Shown: positions 51,117 through 59,952 of the stretch, piece by piece
Position numbering within the stretch: the stretch's first letter is position 1
Layout of the letters: each line of letters opens with the position of its first letter
NCBI GenBank assembly: GCA_002687775.1
Contig: NZBF01000010.1
Span: 11,015 to 75,014 of the forward strand
Direction: 5' to 3'
Origin: Nanobdellota archaeon
GTDB taxonomy: Archaea; Nanoarchaeota; Nanoarchaeia; Woesearchaeales; GW2011-AR9
Length of the DNA stretch: 64,000 bases
Program-made: the position numbers and the translations under genes
Notes under the pieces: model-generated
Told to the model about the DNA's origin: nothing
The model's database searches: none
What the model saw: only the letters and a program-made list of their open reading frames with translations

Positions 51117-52000
51117 TGACTACTAAAACAATGCCAGGAACTGCACGAGCTTTCAGTAGAAATGTACCCATTTCAACTAAACAAAGTATTGTGATTTGTG
51201 ACTGGTTGCGTTACAAGCAAGTAAAATTAGCTAAACAAATGCTTGAAGAAGTTACCAAACAAAAACGAGCAGTTCCTTTCAAACGATTTAACATGGACAT
51301 GGGTCACAAGCCAGGAATGGCTGCTGGCCGGTATCCAGTGAAAAGTGCAACTGCAATGTTGCAATTGGTGAAAGGTGTTGAAGCAAACGCACAATTCCAT
51401 GGCTTACATGGGAAATTGAAAATAATTAAATTGTTAGCTAATCAAGCATCAACTCCTCGAACAGGTGGACGACGAAATCGTGGTACTAAGAGAACGCATT
51501 TAGAAATTGTTGTTAAAGAAGTTCAAGAGCCAAAGAAATCTGACAAAAAAGTTGAAGAAAAGAAAACTGAAGTTGCTGAAGAAAAAGTGCCTACAGTACA
51601 AGAAAAAACTGAAGCAGTTGAACAAGAAATCAAACAAGAAGTTAAAGAAGAACTGAAAGAAACTGGTATGAAAGAAGAAGTGGCTGAAAAAGTCGCAGAG
51701 GAAGTTAAGGAAGAGTCTGAAGACGTTGCTAAGGAAGTGGTTGAATCTGTTGAGGAAAAAGCAGAACCTGTTGCTGAAGAGAAACCTGCAGAAGAGTCTG
51801 AAGCACCAACTGAGGAAGCATCTGTAGAAGAACCAATTCCTGCTGAGTCACCAGTTGAAGAGACGGAAGCAACAACAGAAGAAATAGCTGATGAAACTCC
51901 TGCTGAAGAACCAAAGGAAGAAACGCCTAAAGAGGAATCAGCTCCAACTGAAGAAAAAGTAGAAGAACCTAAAGAATCAGAAGGTGAACAATCACAATGA
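51116..52000 (+). CDS. rpl22: Ribosomal protein uL22 with very long acidic extension
   Basis: A 294-aa protein, about twice the usual archaeal length. Residues 1-140 are uL22 (A-R-A-F-S-R-N-V-P-I-S-T-K, P-F-K-R-F-N, G-R-Y-P-V-K-S-A, R-N-R-G-T-K-R-T-H). The tail from about 145 is acidic. Its first part nearly repeats the eL31 tail, and its second part (A-E-E-K-P-A-E-E-S-E-A-P onward) resembles the uS3 tail. It overlaps uS3 by 4 bases. Confidence 0.93.
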   Translation: MTTKTMPGTARAFSRNVPISTKQSIVICDWLRYKQVKLAKQMLEEVTKQKRAVPFKRFNMDMGHKPGMAAGRYPVKSATAMLQLVKGVEANAQFHGLHGKLKIIKLLANQASTPRTGGRRNRGTKRTHLEIVVKEVQEPKKSDKKVEEKKTEVAEEKVPTVQEKTEAVEQEIKQEVKEELKETGMKEEVAEKVAEEVKEESEDVAKEVVESVEEKAEPVAEEKPAEESEAPTEEASVEEPIPAESPVEETEATTEEIADETPAEEPKEETPKEESAPTEEKVEEPKESEGEQSQ

Positions 52001-52938
52001 TGGAAAGAGAATTTATCAACCAGAAGACCAAAGAATGGCACATTAAGAATTACATAGAAAAGAGACTGAAACGAGTTGAATTAAGTCAAATTAGGTTGAA
52101 AAAGATTCCATTAGGTGAAAAAATCATAATTCAAACAAGCCGACCAAGTTTAGTTGTCGGATCTAAAGGTGCAAATATTCGAGATTTAACAAAGGAATTA
52201 AAGAAACATTTCAAACTGGAAAATCCGCAGATTGAAATTGTTGAAGTGAAAGATATTTTCCTTGATCCAAAAGTTGTCGCGGATCGTATGGTGTCAATGC
52301 TTGAAAGATACGGATCACAACGATTTAAAGGTGTGGGACATCGAATGATGGATAACATCATGCGCGCTGGTGCGTTAGGAGTTGAAATAATCATGTCCGG
52401 GAAAATTCCAGGATCTCGAGCGAAAAGTTGGAGATTTTACCAGGGATATTTGAAAAAGTGTGGTGATATTGCCATAACGGGTGTACGTACAGCACACCGA
52501 TCAGCATTATTAAAAAGTGGAATTATTGGAATTAAAGTTAAAATTATGCCGCCTAACATTGTACTACCAGATCGAATCGAGATTATCGGACCAGCGGTTG
52601 AAGAAGTTCAAGAAGAAAAAGTTGAAATCACTCAAGATACAAGTGAAGCGGAGGAAGTGGAAGCTATCAGAAGTGCTGAAGTGAAACCGACTCAAGAAGG
52701 AAAAGCTGAAACTACGGAAGAACAACCTTCTGCAGAGACTAGTGAAGAAGTTGCAAAAGAAAGTGAAGTTGTACCTGAAGAAAATACAGAACCTATTGCT
52801 GAAGAGCAACCTGCTGAGGAAAGTGAAGAACCAGCAAAAGAAACTGAAGCACCTGCTGAGGAAGAAGCATCTGAAGAAGAACCAGTTCCTGCTGAAGAGA
52901 CAGTTGAGGAAGAAAAAACCGAGGAATCCAATGAGTAA
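51997..52938 (+). CDS. rps3: Ribosomal protein uS3 with acidic extension
   Basis: A 313-aa protein. The KH domain G-S-K-G-A-N-I-R-D-L-T-K is at about 48-60, and G-A-L-G-V-E-I-I-M-S-G-K and K-S-G-I-I-G-I-K-V follow. From about residue 205 an acidic Pro/Glu/Ala tail runs to the end, related to the uL22 tail. Two ATGs in a row make the start ambiguous by one codon. It overlaps uL29 by 8 bases. Confidence 0.93.
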   Translation: MMEREFINQKTKEWHIKNYIEKRLKRVELSQIRLKKIPLGEKIIIQTSRPSLVVGSKGANIRDLTKELKKHFKLENPQIEIVEVKDIFLDPKVVADRMVSMLERYGSQRFKGVGHRMMDNIMRAGALGVEIIMSGKIPGSRAKSWRFYQGYLKKCGDIAITGVRTAHRSALLKSGIIGIKVKIMPPNIVLPDRIEIIGPAVEEVQEEKVEITQDTSEAEEVEAIRSAEVKPTQEGKAETTEEQPSAETSEEVAKESEVVPEENTEPIAEEQPAEESEEPAKETEAPAEEEASEEEPVPAEETVEEEKTEESNE

Positions 52939-53134
52939 AGCAATGAAAGAATTACTTGGATTACAGGATGAAGAATTAGTAGCGCGATTACAAGAATTAC
53001 GGAAAGAATTAATGAAAGAAAATAACCTAGTGGCTTCGGCGTCAAGTCCAAGTAGCCCAGGAAAATTGAGGCAAATGAAAAAAAATATTGCCAGAATAAA
53101 AACATTGCAACGACAAAAGGAGGTACATCAATAA
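52931..53134 (+). CDS. rpl29: Ribosomal protein uL29
   Basis: A 67-aa protein from the ATG at 52931 (M-S-K-A-M-K-E-L-L). L-V-A-R-L-Q-E-L-R-K-E-L-M and K-K-N-I-A-R-I-K-T show the two-helix family pattern. The start lies inside the last codons of uS3. Confidence 0.92.
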   Translation: MSKAMKELLGLQDEELVARLQELRKELMKENNLVASASSPSSPGKLRQMKKNIARIKTLQRQKEVHQ

Positions 53135-53137
53135 AAC

Positions 53138-53443
53138 ATGTCAACGGTTTGTTCAAATTGCGGACTCCCCACGGATTTGTGTGTATGTGAAACAATCGCG
53201 CGGGAACAACAAAAAATTAAAGTCAGAATTGAAAAACGAAAATTCGGAAAAAAATATACCATTGTCAGCGGAATCAAGAAGGAAGCTAACATCAACATGA
53301 TTGCCAAACAACTCAAGTCAAAATTGGCTTGCGGAGGGACAGCAAAAAATGATGTGGTGGAATTACAGGGTGATCACCGTGTTCGATTACGAGACATATT
53401 GGTTGATTTAGGGTTTCCGGAGGAAACAATCGAAATTAAATGA
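53138..53443 (+). CDS. Translation initiation factor aIF1 (SUI1)
   Basis: A 101-aa protein. An N-terminal C-x-x-C...C-x-C knuckle (C-S-N-C-G-L-P-T-D-L-C-V-C) precedes the SUI1 core (Y-T-I-V-S-G-I, L-K-S-K-L-A-C-G-G-T, V-E-L-Q-G-D-H). It monitors start-codon selection. AGGAGGT lies about 10 bases before the ATG. It overlaps rnp1 by 4 bases. Confidence 0.93.
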   Translation: MSTVCSNCGLPTDLCVCETIAREQQKIKVRIEKRKFGKKYTIVSGIKKEANINMIAKQLKSKLACGGTAKNDVVELQGDHRVRLRDILVDLGFPEETIEIK

Positions 53444-53679
53444 AACGGAAAACATTCACTGGCGGATTGATTGGCAAGCAAGTCAAAATTGTCCAATCGT
53501 CCAATCCAAGTGACGTTGCAATCGAAGGCATCATTGTTGATGAAACCAAAAACACCATCAAAATCAAACAAGAAAAAATGACAAAAACAATAATGAAAAA
53601 AAATGTAACCATTGAACTAGATGGTAAACTGATTGATGGAAAAACATTATTGAAACGGCCAGAGGAGCGAATCAAATGA
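53440..53679 (+). CDS. rnp1: RNase P protein component 1 (Rpp29/Pop4)
   Basis: A 79-aa protein with the family Sm-like barrel: L-I-G-K-Q-V-K-I, I-E-G-I-I-V-D-E-T-K-N-T-I and N-V-T-I-E-L-D-G-K-L-I-D-G. Its position between SUI1 and uS17 is the normal archaeal one. It implies a protein-containing RNase P in this organism, whose RNA is not found in the window. Confidence 0.92.
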   Translation: MKRKTFTGGLIGKQVKIVQSSNPSDVAIEGIIVDETKNTIKIKQEKMTKTIMKKNVTIELDGKLIDGKTLLKRPEERIK

Positions 53680-53996
53680 AGCAAAAATTATTCGATGTAG
53701 AAGCACCGAAAAAGGGATGTGAAGATAACAAATGTCCATTTCACGGGAAAATGGCAGTCAAACGAGAGTTTATCACGGGGAAAGTTATTTCAAAAGATAC
53801 GCATCATTCAGCGACTATTGAATGGGCTAGGAAATATCCAGTTCCAAAATATGAACGATTTGAAATTAGACGATCGCGAATACGGGTGCATAACCCACTA
53901 TGTATTAACGCTGAGAAAGGTCAAACAGTTCTCACGGCGAGAACAAGACCAATGAGTAAAACAAAACATTACACAATTATTAAGGTAGAGCAATGA
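53676..53996 (+). CDS. rps17: Ribosomal protein uS17
   Basis: A 106-aa protein. C-P-F-H-G, G-K-V-I-S-K-D-T-H-H-S-A-T-I-E-W and K-Y-E-R-F-E-I-R-R-S-R-I-R-V-H-N-P match archaeal uS17. Overlaps both neighbours by 4 bases. Confidence 0.95.
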   Translation: MKQKLFDVEAPKKGCEDNKCPFHGKMAVKREFITGKVISKDTHHSATIEWARKYPVPKYERFEIRRSRIRVHNPLCINAEKGQTVLTARTRPMSKTKHYTIIKVEQ

Positions 53997-54394
53997 AAGC
54001 AATAAAGGCAAGCATGACCCAAGGACTAACATCACAATCTGTGGTGTCAACGTGTGATAATAGCGGAGCGAAGCTAGTAAAAATAATCTCTGTCAAAGGA
54101 TCACGAACGGTAAAGGGTCGAATGCCTAGTGCCGGGATTGGCGACATGGTCATGGTTTCAGTAAAGAAAGGAAAGTTAGACATGCGGAAACAAGTTGTTC
54201 CTGCAGTAGTAGTTCGTCAACGGAAGGAATATCGAAGACCTGACGGAATTCGAGTGAAATTTGAAGATAATGCTGTAGTAGTGTTAAAAGATGAAAAAGG
54301 AAATCCGAAGGGAACAATATTTAAAGGCCCCGTAGCAAAAGAAGCTGCAGAACGCTGGCCAGGAATATCAAAAGTAGCGAGTATTATAGTATGA
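53993..54394 (+). CDS. rpl14: Ribosomal protein uL14
   Basis: A 133-aa protein with S-T-C-D-N-S-G-A-K, G-D-M-V-M-V-S-V-K-K-G and A-V-V-V-R-Q-R-K-E-Y-R-R-P-D-G. Length and order are standard. Overlaps uL24 by 4 bases. Confidence 0.95.
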   Translation: MKAIKASMTQGLTSQSVVSTCDNSGAKLVKIISVKGSRTVKGRMPSAGIGDMVMVSVKKGKLDMRKQVVPAVVVRQRKEYRRPDGIRVKFEDNAVVVLKDEKGNPKGTIFKGPVAKEAAERWPGISKVASIIV

Positions 54395-54969
54395 AACAAA
54401 CATTTTCACCACAATGGAAAAATAGTACGCAACGACGGAAGCAGAGAAAGTATAGATTGAAAGCTCCACTTCATGTGCAGCAGAAGTTTATGCACAGTGC
54501 ATTATCAAAGATTTTGCGGGAAAAACATGATCTCCGACGAATTCAAGTAAAAGTTGGTGACAAGGTTCGTATTGTTCGTGGTGGATTTAGTAAAAAGGAA
54601 GGGAAGGTTGAACGAATAGATTTGAAACGACAACGGGTTTTCATAACTGGTGTTGAGAGAGCAAAGAAGGATGGATCAAAACAATTAATACCGTTTGATC
54701 CAAGCAACCTCATAATCATTGAATTGACATTAGATCAAAAAAGAAAAGTAAAGTTAGGCGTTAAAAAGGAAGAATCTGAAAAGAAAGTTTCAAAAAGTTC
54801 TGAGAAAAAGGAATCTTTGAAAGCTGATACGAAAAAAGTTGAAGAATCTAAAGAAAGTAAGAAAGAAGAAAAAGTTGCACCTGATAAAACTGAAGTTAAA
54901 GAAGAGGAAGAAGTTAAAGCTGCTGAAAATAAGGAAGTAGAAGAGAAGCCTGAGGAAAAGAAAGAATGA
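54391..54969 (+). CDS. rpl24: Ribosomal protein uL24 with Lys/Glu-rich extension
   Basis: A 192-aa protein. Residues 1-120 are uL24, including the KOW segment V-K-V-G-D-K-V-R-I-V-R-G-G-F-S-K-K-E-G-K-V. The last 70 residues are a Lys/Ser/Glu tail, so this is another exit-tunnel protein with an extension. Overlaps eS4 by 4 bases. Confidence 0.93.
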   Translation: MKQTFSPQWKNSTQRRKQRKYRLKAPLHVQQKFMHSALSKILREKHDLRRIQVKVGDKVRIVRGGFSKKEGKVERIDLKRQRVFITGVERAKKDGSKQLIPFDPSNLIIIELTLDQKRKVKLGVKKEESEKKVSKSSEKKESLKADTKKVEESKESKKEEKVAPDKTEVKEEEEVKAAENKEVEEKPEEKKE

Positions 54970-55637
54970 AAAAACACTTGAAATTAATATCATCGCCAAG
55001 AACATGGCATTTACCTAGAAAGAAAAATGTATTTATTACTCGGCCACGACCGGGTGCTCATGCTTTTTCAGCGGGATTACCATTAACAGTTATACTACGA
55101 GATTCGTTACAGAAAGCGGCGACTGCGAGGGAAGTTAAGAAAGTGTTGCATGCAAATGAAGTACTGGTTGATGGAAAAAGAAGGAAAGATCACCGATATC
55201 TTGCAGGATTGTTTGACGTGTTAAGTTTTGCAAATGAACATTATAGAATTACATTAGATAATAAAGGACGATTACTTGTTAAAAAAATCGATGATAAAGA
55301 AAAAAATGGTAAAGTCTGTAAAATTGTTGGTAAGACAGTATTAAAGGGTAATAAGATACAATACCAGTTACATGATGGAAAAACATTATTGCTTGAAAAG
55401 CAAGCAAATGTCGGTGATTCAGTAGTATTAGAATTTCCCAATAAGGTTAAAGAGATTTTACCACTGAAAGAAAAAATGCACATCTTTTTAACAAGAGGGA
55501 AATATGCTGGAACTTCAGGAGTGTTAAAAAGTATCTCAGGGACACAAGCTATTTTCACTAAAGATGGGAAAGATATTGAAACAGCAAAAAAATATCTTTT
55601 CGTTGTGGGAACTAAAGGAGCAGTGATGAACGTATAA
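54966..55637 (+). CDS. rps4e: Ribosomal protein eS4
   Basis: A 223-aa protein. W-H-L-P-R-K-K-N-V-F-I-T-R-P-R-P-G-A-H opens the protein, an S4-like RNA-binding segment (V-L-H-A-N-E-V-L-V-D-G-K-R-R-K-D-H-R) and a late KOW (T-R-G-K-Y-A-G-T-S-G) follow. Confidence 0.94.
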   Translation: MKKHLKLISSPRTWHLPRKKNVFITRPRPGAHAFSAGLPLTVILRDSLQKAATAREVKKVLHANEVLVDGKRRKDHRYLAGLFDVLSFANEHYRITLDNKGRLLVKKIDDKEKNGKVCKIVGKTVLKGNKIQYQLHDGKTLLLEKQANVGDSVVLEFPNKVKEILPLKEKMHIFLTRGKYAGTSGVLKSISGTQAIFTKDGKDIETAKKYLFVVGTKGAVMNV

Positions 55638-56152
55638 TGGAAAGTCAAAATGTCATGAGAAAACTTACAATCAAGAAGATTACGTTAAATGTAGGTGCAG
55701 GTAAAAACGAACAAATGGTTGGCAAGGCCAAAGTATTGTTCAACAAATTAGCTGAAGGGAAACCCGTGGCAACAAAAACGTGGAAAAGAATTGCAGGATG
55801 GGGATTACGACCAGGATTAGAAATTGGATGTAAAATGACTATCAGAAATAATACTACTGAATTATTGAAAAGATTACTGGAAGCAAACGATAATGTGATT
55901 TCAGCAAAGAAATTTGACGACCATGGGAACTTTTCATTTGGAATCGCGGAATATATCGATGTCCCTGGTTTGGTATATGATCCAGATTTAAAATTAATGG
56001 GGTTTGATATCGCAGTAACTTTAGAAAGACCGGGGTTCCGTATCAAGCGAAGAGGAATCAAAAGGAAAAAAGTAGGAAAGAAGCATCGGATAAGTAAACA
56101 GGATGCCATACAATTCATAAAAGAAACGTTTCAAACAACAATTGAGGAATAA
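55637..56152 (+). CDS. rpl5: Ribosomal protein uL5
   Basis: A 171-aa protein. I-T-L-N-V-G-A-G-K-N-E, F-G-I-A-E-Y-I-D-V-P-G and F-D-I-A-V-T-L-E-R-P-G match uL5. A later in-frame ATG (55652) could also start it. Binds 5S rRNA. Confidence 0.94.
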   Translation: MESQNVMRKLTIKKITLNVGAGKNEQMVGKAKVLFNKLAEGKPVATKTWKRIAGWGLRPGLEIGCKMTIRNNTTELLKRLLEANDNVISAKKFDDHGNFSFGIAEYIDVPGLVYDPDLKLMGFDIAVTLERPGFRIKRRGIKRKKVGKKHRISKQDAIQFIKETFQTTIEE

Positions 56153-56154
56153 AC

Positions 56155-56385
56155 ATGACAACAAGTGACCATACAAAAGTATTCAAACAACTGAAAGCCA
56201 AGCCAATTAAGTTGAAAAAGTTCATTAAACACAACCAACCAAAAGAGCGAAGTTGTGGAATTGCATTACGGAAATGTACACAATGTAACCGTCCACGAGG
56301 ACATATCAAGAAATATGGTATAAAATTGTGTCGACAATGTTTCCGAGAAATTGCTACAGAGTTGGGGTTCAAGAAATATAACTAA
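56155..56385 (+). CDS. rps14: Ribosomal protein uS14 (zinc-binding form)
   Basis: A 76-aa protein with C-T-Q-C and C-R-Q-C forming a zinc site in C-T-Q-C-N-R-P-R-G-H-I and L-C-R-Q-C-F-R-E. The N-terminal half is longer than in most archaea (about 50-55 aa in total there). Confidence 0.92.
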   Translation: MTTSDHTKVFKQLKAKPIKLKKFIKHNQPKERSCGIALRKCTQCNRPRGHIKKYGIKLCRQCFREIATELGFKKYN

Positions 56386-56386
56386 A

Positions 56387-56761
56387 ATGTTAAACGATCC
56401 ATTAGCCGCAATGCTATCGAAGCTGTTAAACGCAGAACGATTGGCACGAAAAAATTGTACTATTATTGTAGGTTCATCTACTATTAAACGAGTACTGGAA
56501 ATAATGAACGAACACCACTACGTTGGTGGTTTTGATGATGAAGGTGCGTTAACTGTTCATTTGTTAGGGAAAATAAACAAATGTGGTGTCATTAAACCTC
56601 GATTCAGTACCAAAGCTGACGGTTTTGAAAAGTGGGAGAAAAGGTATTTACCAGCTAAAGATTTTGGTATCATTATCGTGTCCACACCGAAAGGTATCAT
56701 GACACATCAGCAAGCAAAGGAACAACATATCGGAGGAGTTTTACTTGCGTACTGTTATTAA
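56387..56761 (+). CDS. rps8: Ribosomal protein uS8
   Basis: A 124-aa protein from the ATG at 56387, one base after uS14. M-L-N-D-P-L-A-A-M-L-S-K-L and the C-terminal I-I-I-V-S-T-P-K-G-I-M-T-H-Q-Q-A match. The last three residues reach the usual family end. Confidence 0.94.
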   Translation: MLNDPLAAMLSKLLNAERLARKNCTIIVGSSTIKRVLEIMNEHHYVGGFDDEGALTVHLLGKINKCGVIKPRFSTKADGFEKWEKRYLPAKDFGIIIVSTPKGIMTHQQAKEQHIGGVLLAYCY

Positions 56762-56763
56762 CC

Positions 56764-57291
56764 ATGAAAGAAGCAATAACTAGAACAATAGAAATTCCGG
56801 AGGGAGTGACAGTAACTGTAGGTGACTCTATTGTTGTGAAAGGGACAAATGGAGAAAATTCACGTGTATTAACACATCCAAAAATTAGCATTACAGTTGA
56901 AGAAAATAAAGTTAAAATTCATACAAAGCAAGGAACCAAAAGAGAAAAGAAAATGATTGGAACGTTTAACGCTTTGATTAAAAATATGATTAAAGGAGCG
57001 CAAGAACCGTTCGTATACACATTGAAAATATGTTCAGGACATTTTCCAATGAATGTGTCAGTCAATAATAAGAAATTAGTTATCAAAAATTTCCTTGGTG
57101 AAAGTGTTCCTCGTGAATTACGTTTACTTGATAATGTTGACGTGAGTATAAATGGGGAACAAATTGAAGTGAAATCATCTTCAAAAGAGTTGGCTGGTCA
57201 AACGGCGGGAGATATTGAACAGTTATGTCGTATCAAGCAGAAAGATAGTAGAATATTCCAGGACGGTTGTTATATAACATCAAAAGCATGA
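56764..57291 (+). CDS. rpl6: Ribosomal protein uL6
   Basis: A 175-aa protein with two similar beta-alpha halves, including G-T-F-N-A-L-I-K-N-M-I-K-G and the conserved C-terminal I-E-Q-L-C-R-I-K-Q-K-D-S-R-I-F-Q-D-G. Stop overlaps eL32 by 4 bases. Confidence 0.94.
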   Translation: MKEAITRTIEIPEGVTVTVGDSIVVKGTNGENSRVLTHPKISITVEENKVKIHTKQGTKREKKMIGTFNALIKNMIKGAQEPFVYTLKICSGHFPMNVSVNNKKLVIKNFLGESVPRELRLLDNVDVSINGEQIEVKSSSKELAGQTAGDIEQLCRIKQKDSRIFQDGCYITSKA

Positions 57292-57848
57292 CAGAAAAAA
57301 CTTTACTTGAAAAACGGAACCGAATGAAAAAGAAAAAGCCAGTCTTTGTAAGGCGGGAAGCTCAACATCAAGTTCGAATTAAGCCCAGGTGGAGAAAACC
57401 AAGAGGGAAACATTCGCCTGTAAGACGGAAGAAAAAAGGAAAACAAAGGATGGTTACAACTGGACATGGATCACCAAAAGCAGTTCATGGATTACATTCA
57501 TCAGGATTACAAAAAGTTGTTGTTGCGACAGTTGGTGAATTGAAAGCATTAAGCGAAAAGCAAGGTGCAATCATCTCAAGCAACGTTGGCGATAGGAAAC
57601 GTATCATTTTGTTACAGGCAGCAATTGATAATAAAGTGATATTGTTAAATGTTCGTGATGCACAGAAAACTATTGATGATATTCAAAAAGCATTCGAGGA
57701 ACGAAAAAGTAAACGTGCTTCACAGATAGGTAAGAAAGTCAAGAAATCTGAAGAGAAGAAAAAGGAAGAAAAGACTGATAAGAAAGTAGTTGATGAAAAA
57801 GAAAAAGAGCGAAAGGAAGCAGAAAAAACGATAATTAAGAAACAATGA
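57288..57848 (+). CDS. rpl32e: Ribosomal protein eL32 with Lys/Glu-rich extension
   Basis: A 186-aa protein from the ATG at 57288. F-V-R-R-E-A-Q-H, W-R-K-P-R-G-K-H-S-P and the V-H-G-L-H-S-S-G segment are eL32-like. From about residue 140 the tail is Lys/Glu-rich and helical. Confidence 0.92.
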   Translation: MTEKTLLEKRNRMKKKKPVFVRREAQHQVRIKPRWRKPRGKHSPVRRKKKGKQRMVTTGHGSPKAVHGLHSSGLQKVVVATVGELKALSEKQGAIISSNVGDRKRIILLQAAIDNKVILLNVRDAQKTIDDIQKAFEERKSKRASQIGKKVKKSEEKKKEEKTDKKVVDEKEKERKEAEKTIIKKQ

Positions 57849-57870
57849 TATTTAGGAATTAGGAAAGACG

Positions 57871-58323
57871 ATGAAAAATAAAAAACAACTTGCAGCAAGG
57901 ATTTTGAACGTATCTAAGAAAAAAGTAGCTTTTGCATTCGATGCTCTCAAAGATATCAAGAAAGCTATTACGCGTTCAGACATGCGTGGGTTAATTGCTG
58001 TGGGTAAGATTAGTAAGAAAAATACTCGTGAAGTGTCACGTGTTCGTGCGAGAAAAATTGCATCTCAAAAAAGAAAGGGATTACAACGTGGACATGGAAA
58101 ACGGAAGGGAAAAAAATATTCATTAGTTTCAAAGAAAGATAAGTGGATGAATAAAGTTCGTGCTCAACGAAAATTGTTGAAAGAATTAAAACAATGGGGA
58201 AAAATAAGTCCTGAAGTGTACACGAAATTGTATCGAAAAGTCAGTGGTGGCTATTTCAGAAATAGGAGGCATATAAAACTCTACATCAAAGAGTATAATT
58301 TGTTACATGAGAAGAGTTCATAA
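57871..58323 (+). CDS. rpl19e: Ribosomal protein eL19
   Basis: A 150-aa protein. K-Q-L-A-A-R-I-L-N-V-S, S-R-V-R-A-R-K-I-A-S-Q-K-R-K-G and G-H-G-K-R-K-G are typical. TTAGGAAAGACG precedes the ATG. Ends inside the first codons of uL18. Confidence 0.94.
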   Translation: MKNKKQLAARILNVSKKKVAFAFDALKDIKKAITRSDMRGLIAVGKISKKNTREVSRVRARKIASQKRKGLQRGHGKRKGKKYSLVSKKDKWMNKVRAQRKLLKELKQWGKISPEVYTKLYRKVSGGYFRNRRHIKLYIKEYNLLHEKSS

Positions 58324-58729
58324 ATTAGTACCGTACCGTCGAAAACGTGACAGAAAGACGAATTATAAGAAGCGATTACGTTTATTGTTAGGTGGTAAAC
58401 CTCGATTAGTTGTTCGCATTACCAATACCAAGATTATAGCTCAAATAGTAAAATGGGACCCCAAAGGCGATGTTGTCGTTGCAGGAGTTGATTCAACAGT
58501 GCTTAAGAAAGATAAGTGGGAAGGATCATTTAAGAATGTGAAAGCAGCTTATAAAACTGGCATGATTATTGCAGAGAAAGCAGCTCAAAAAGGTGTCGAG
58601 GAAGTAATCCTAGATGCAGGATTCAAACAATTACGAAAGGGAAACAGGTTATCATCATTCCTCAAAGGAACACTTGATGGTGGATTACAAGTACCACATT
58701 CCGAAAAAATATTACCAGGTGGAGAATAA
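58307..58729 (+). CDS. rpl18: Ribosomal protein uL18, short form
   Basis: A 140-aa protein. Y-R-R-K-R-D-R-K-T-N-Y-K-K-R-L, K-P-R-L-V-V-R and L-D-G-G-L-Q-V-P-H-S are diagnostic. It stops near I-L-P-G-G-E and lacks the 40-60 residue C-terminal part of many archaeal homologues. uL18 binds 5S rRNA. It overlaps eL19 by 17 bases and uS5 by one. Confidence 0.92.
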   Translation: MRRVHKLVPYRRKRDRKTNYKKRLRLLLGGKPRLVVRITNTKIIAQIVKWDPKGDVVVAGVDSTVLKKDKWEGSFKNVKAAYKTGMIIAEKAAQKGVEEVILDAGFKQLRKGNRLSSFLKGTLDGGLQVPHSEKILPGGE

Positions 58730-59481
58730 TGGCTAGAGAAAAAAGACGACAAAAATCGAATCAAAGACCAAGAGAACCTGTTGTTGAAAAGATTTGGAAA
58801 CCAAAGACAGAACTGGGCAAGAAAGTTCAACAAGGTGAAATAGCTGACATTGATCAAGTTTTTGACAGTGGTGAAAATATCATTGAAGCAGAAATTACTG
58901 AAGCATTATTACCTGATTTGGAACAAGATTTGTTACTTATCGGTCAAGCGAAAGGAAAATTTGGTGGAGGACAACGAAGAATTTTCCGTCAAACTCAAAA
59001 GAAAACGAGAGAAGGAAATAAAATTTATTTCCAAACGTGCGCCTTGGTTGGGAATAAGAATGGATTTGTTGGCATGGCCATCGGGAAAAGTAAGGAAACC
59101 GTCCCTGCGCGAGATAAATCTGTTCGTAAAGCTAAATTAAAATTATTGAAAATTCGACGTGGTTGCGGTTCGTGGGAATGTGGTTGCAAAGATCCCCATT
59201 CTATTCCGTTCGCGGTTGAAGGTAAATCAGGATCGTGCATTGTTAAATTAATACCAGCCCCAAAAGGTAAGGGACTATGCATTGAAAAAGAAAGTGCAAA
59301 AGTCTTACACATGGCTGGAATAAAAGATGTATGGAGTAAAACGGTTGGTCAAACAAAAACTAAAGTTAATTTATTACGTGCTTTAGAGAAAGCTTTGATA
59401 AAATTGGGTGAAGTTCGTGTCAGTGAAACTGCACGGCAAACACTAGGAATGCAAGAGGGGAAATTGAAAAACGATGAGTGA
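58729..59481 (+). CDS. rps5: Ribosomal protein uS5
   Basis: A 250-aa protein. V-G-N-K-N-G-F-V-G-M-A-I-G-K, R-R-G-C-G-S-W-E-C-G-C and G-S-C-I-V-K-L-I-P-A-P-K-G-K-G-L match archaeal uS5, including the Cys-rich insert usual in archaea. It overlaps uL30 by 8 bases. Confidence 0.94.
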   Translation: MAREKRRQKSNQRPREPVVEKIWKPKTELGKKVQQGEIADIDQVFDSGENIIEAEITEALLPDLEQDLLLIGQAKGKFGGGQRRIFRQTQKKTREGNKIYFQTCALVGNKNGFVGMAIGKSKETVPARDKSVRKAKLKLLKIRRGCGSWECGCKDPHSIPFAVEGKSGSCIVKLIPAPKGKGLCIEKESAKVLHMAGIKDVWSKTVGQTKTKVNLLRALEKALIKLGEVRVSETARQTLGMQEGKLKNDE

Positions 59482-59950
59482 AACTGAAAATAAGGAAACT
59501 GAAAAGGTTACACCTAAAGATATTGGAAAAATTGCCATCGTTCTTGTTCGTGGGAAGATTAACACTAAACAAACAATCAGAGATACCTTTGACATGCTTC
59601 GATTACAGAGAAAAAATACGTGTGTTGTTGTAGAAAATAATCCAATAACACTTGGAATGATTAAGAAAGTGAAAGATTTTATTACTTGGGGGGAAATTGA
59701 TGATGCTACTATTCATGCGCTTATTGAGAAACGCGGTGAAGAGTATAAAGGACCTGAGAAAAGTAGTAATGGAAAAATTGCATATAAGAAATTTTTTGTT
59801 CATGATGGAAAAAAGTATAAGAAATATTTCAGATTAAATCCTCCTCGTAAAGGATTCGGTCGAAAAGGAATCAAGATTCCATTCAAAGTAGGTGGTGCAT
59901 TAGGATATCGCAAAGATAAAATGGTTGATTTAATTCAACGGATGATATAA
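59474..59950 (+). CDS. rpl30: Ribosomal protein uL30
   Basis: A 158-aa protein with I-A-I-V-L-V-R-G-K-I, T-F-D-M-L-R-L-Q-R-K-N-T-C-V and R-L-N-P-P-R-K-G-F-G-R-K-G-I-K. Archaeal length. The next frame starts 2 bases later. Confidence 0.94.
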   Translation: MSETENKETEKVTPKDIGKIAIVLVRGKINTKQTIRDTFDMLRLQRKNTCVVVENNPITLGMIKKVKDFITWGEIDDATIHALIEKRGEEYKGPEKSSNGKIAYKKFFVHDGKKYKKYFRLNPPRKGFGRKGIKIPFKVGGALGYRKDKMVDLIQRMI

Positions 59951-59952
59951 CA

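Noticed and set aside
51523..52041. Long Ser-rich minus-strand frame opposite the uL22 tail
   Set aside because: It is the complement of Glu-rich codons (GAA read as TTC); no promoter or ribosome-binding site.
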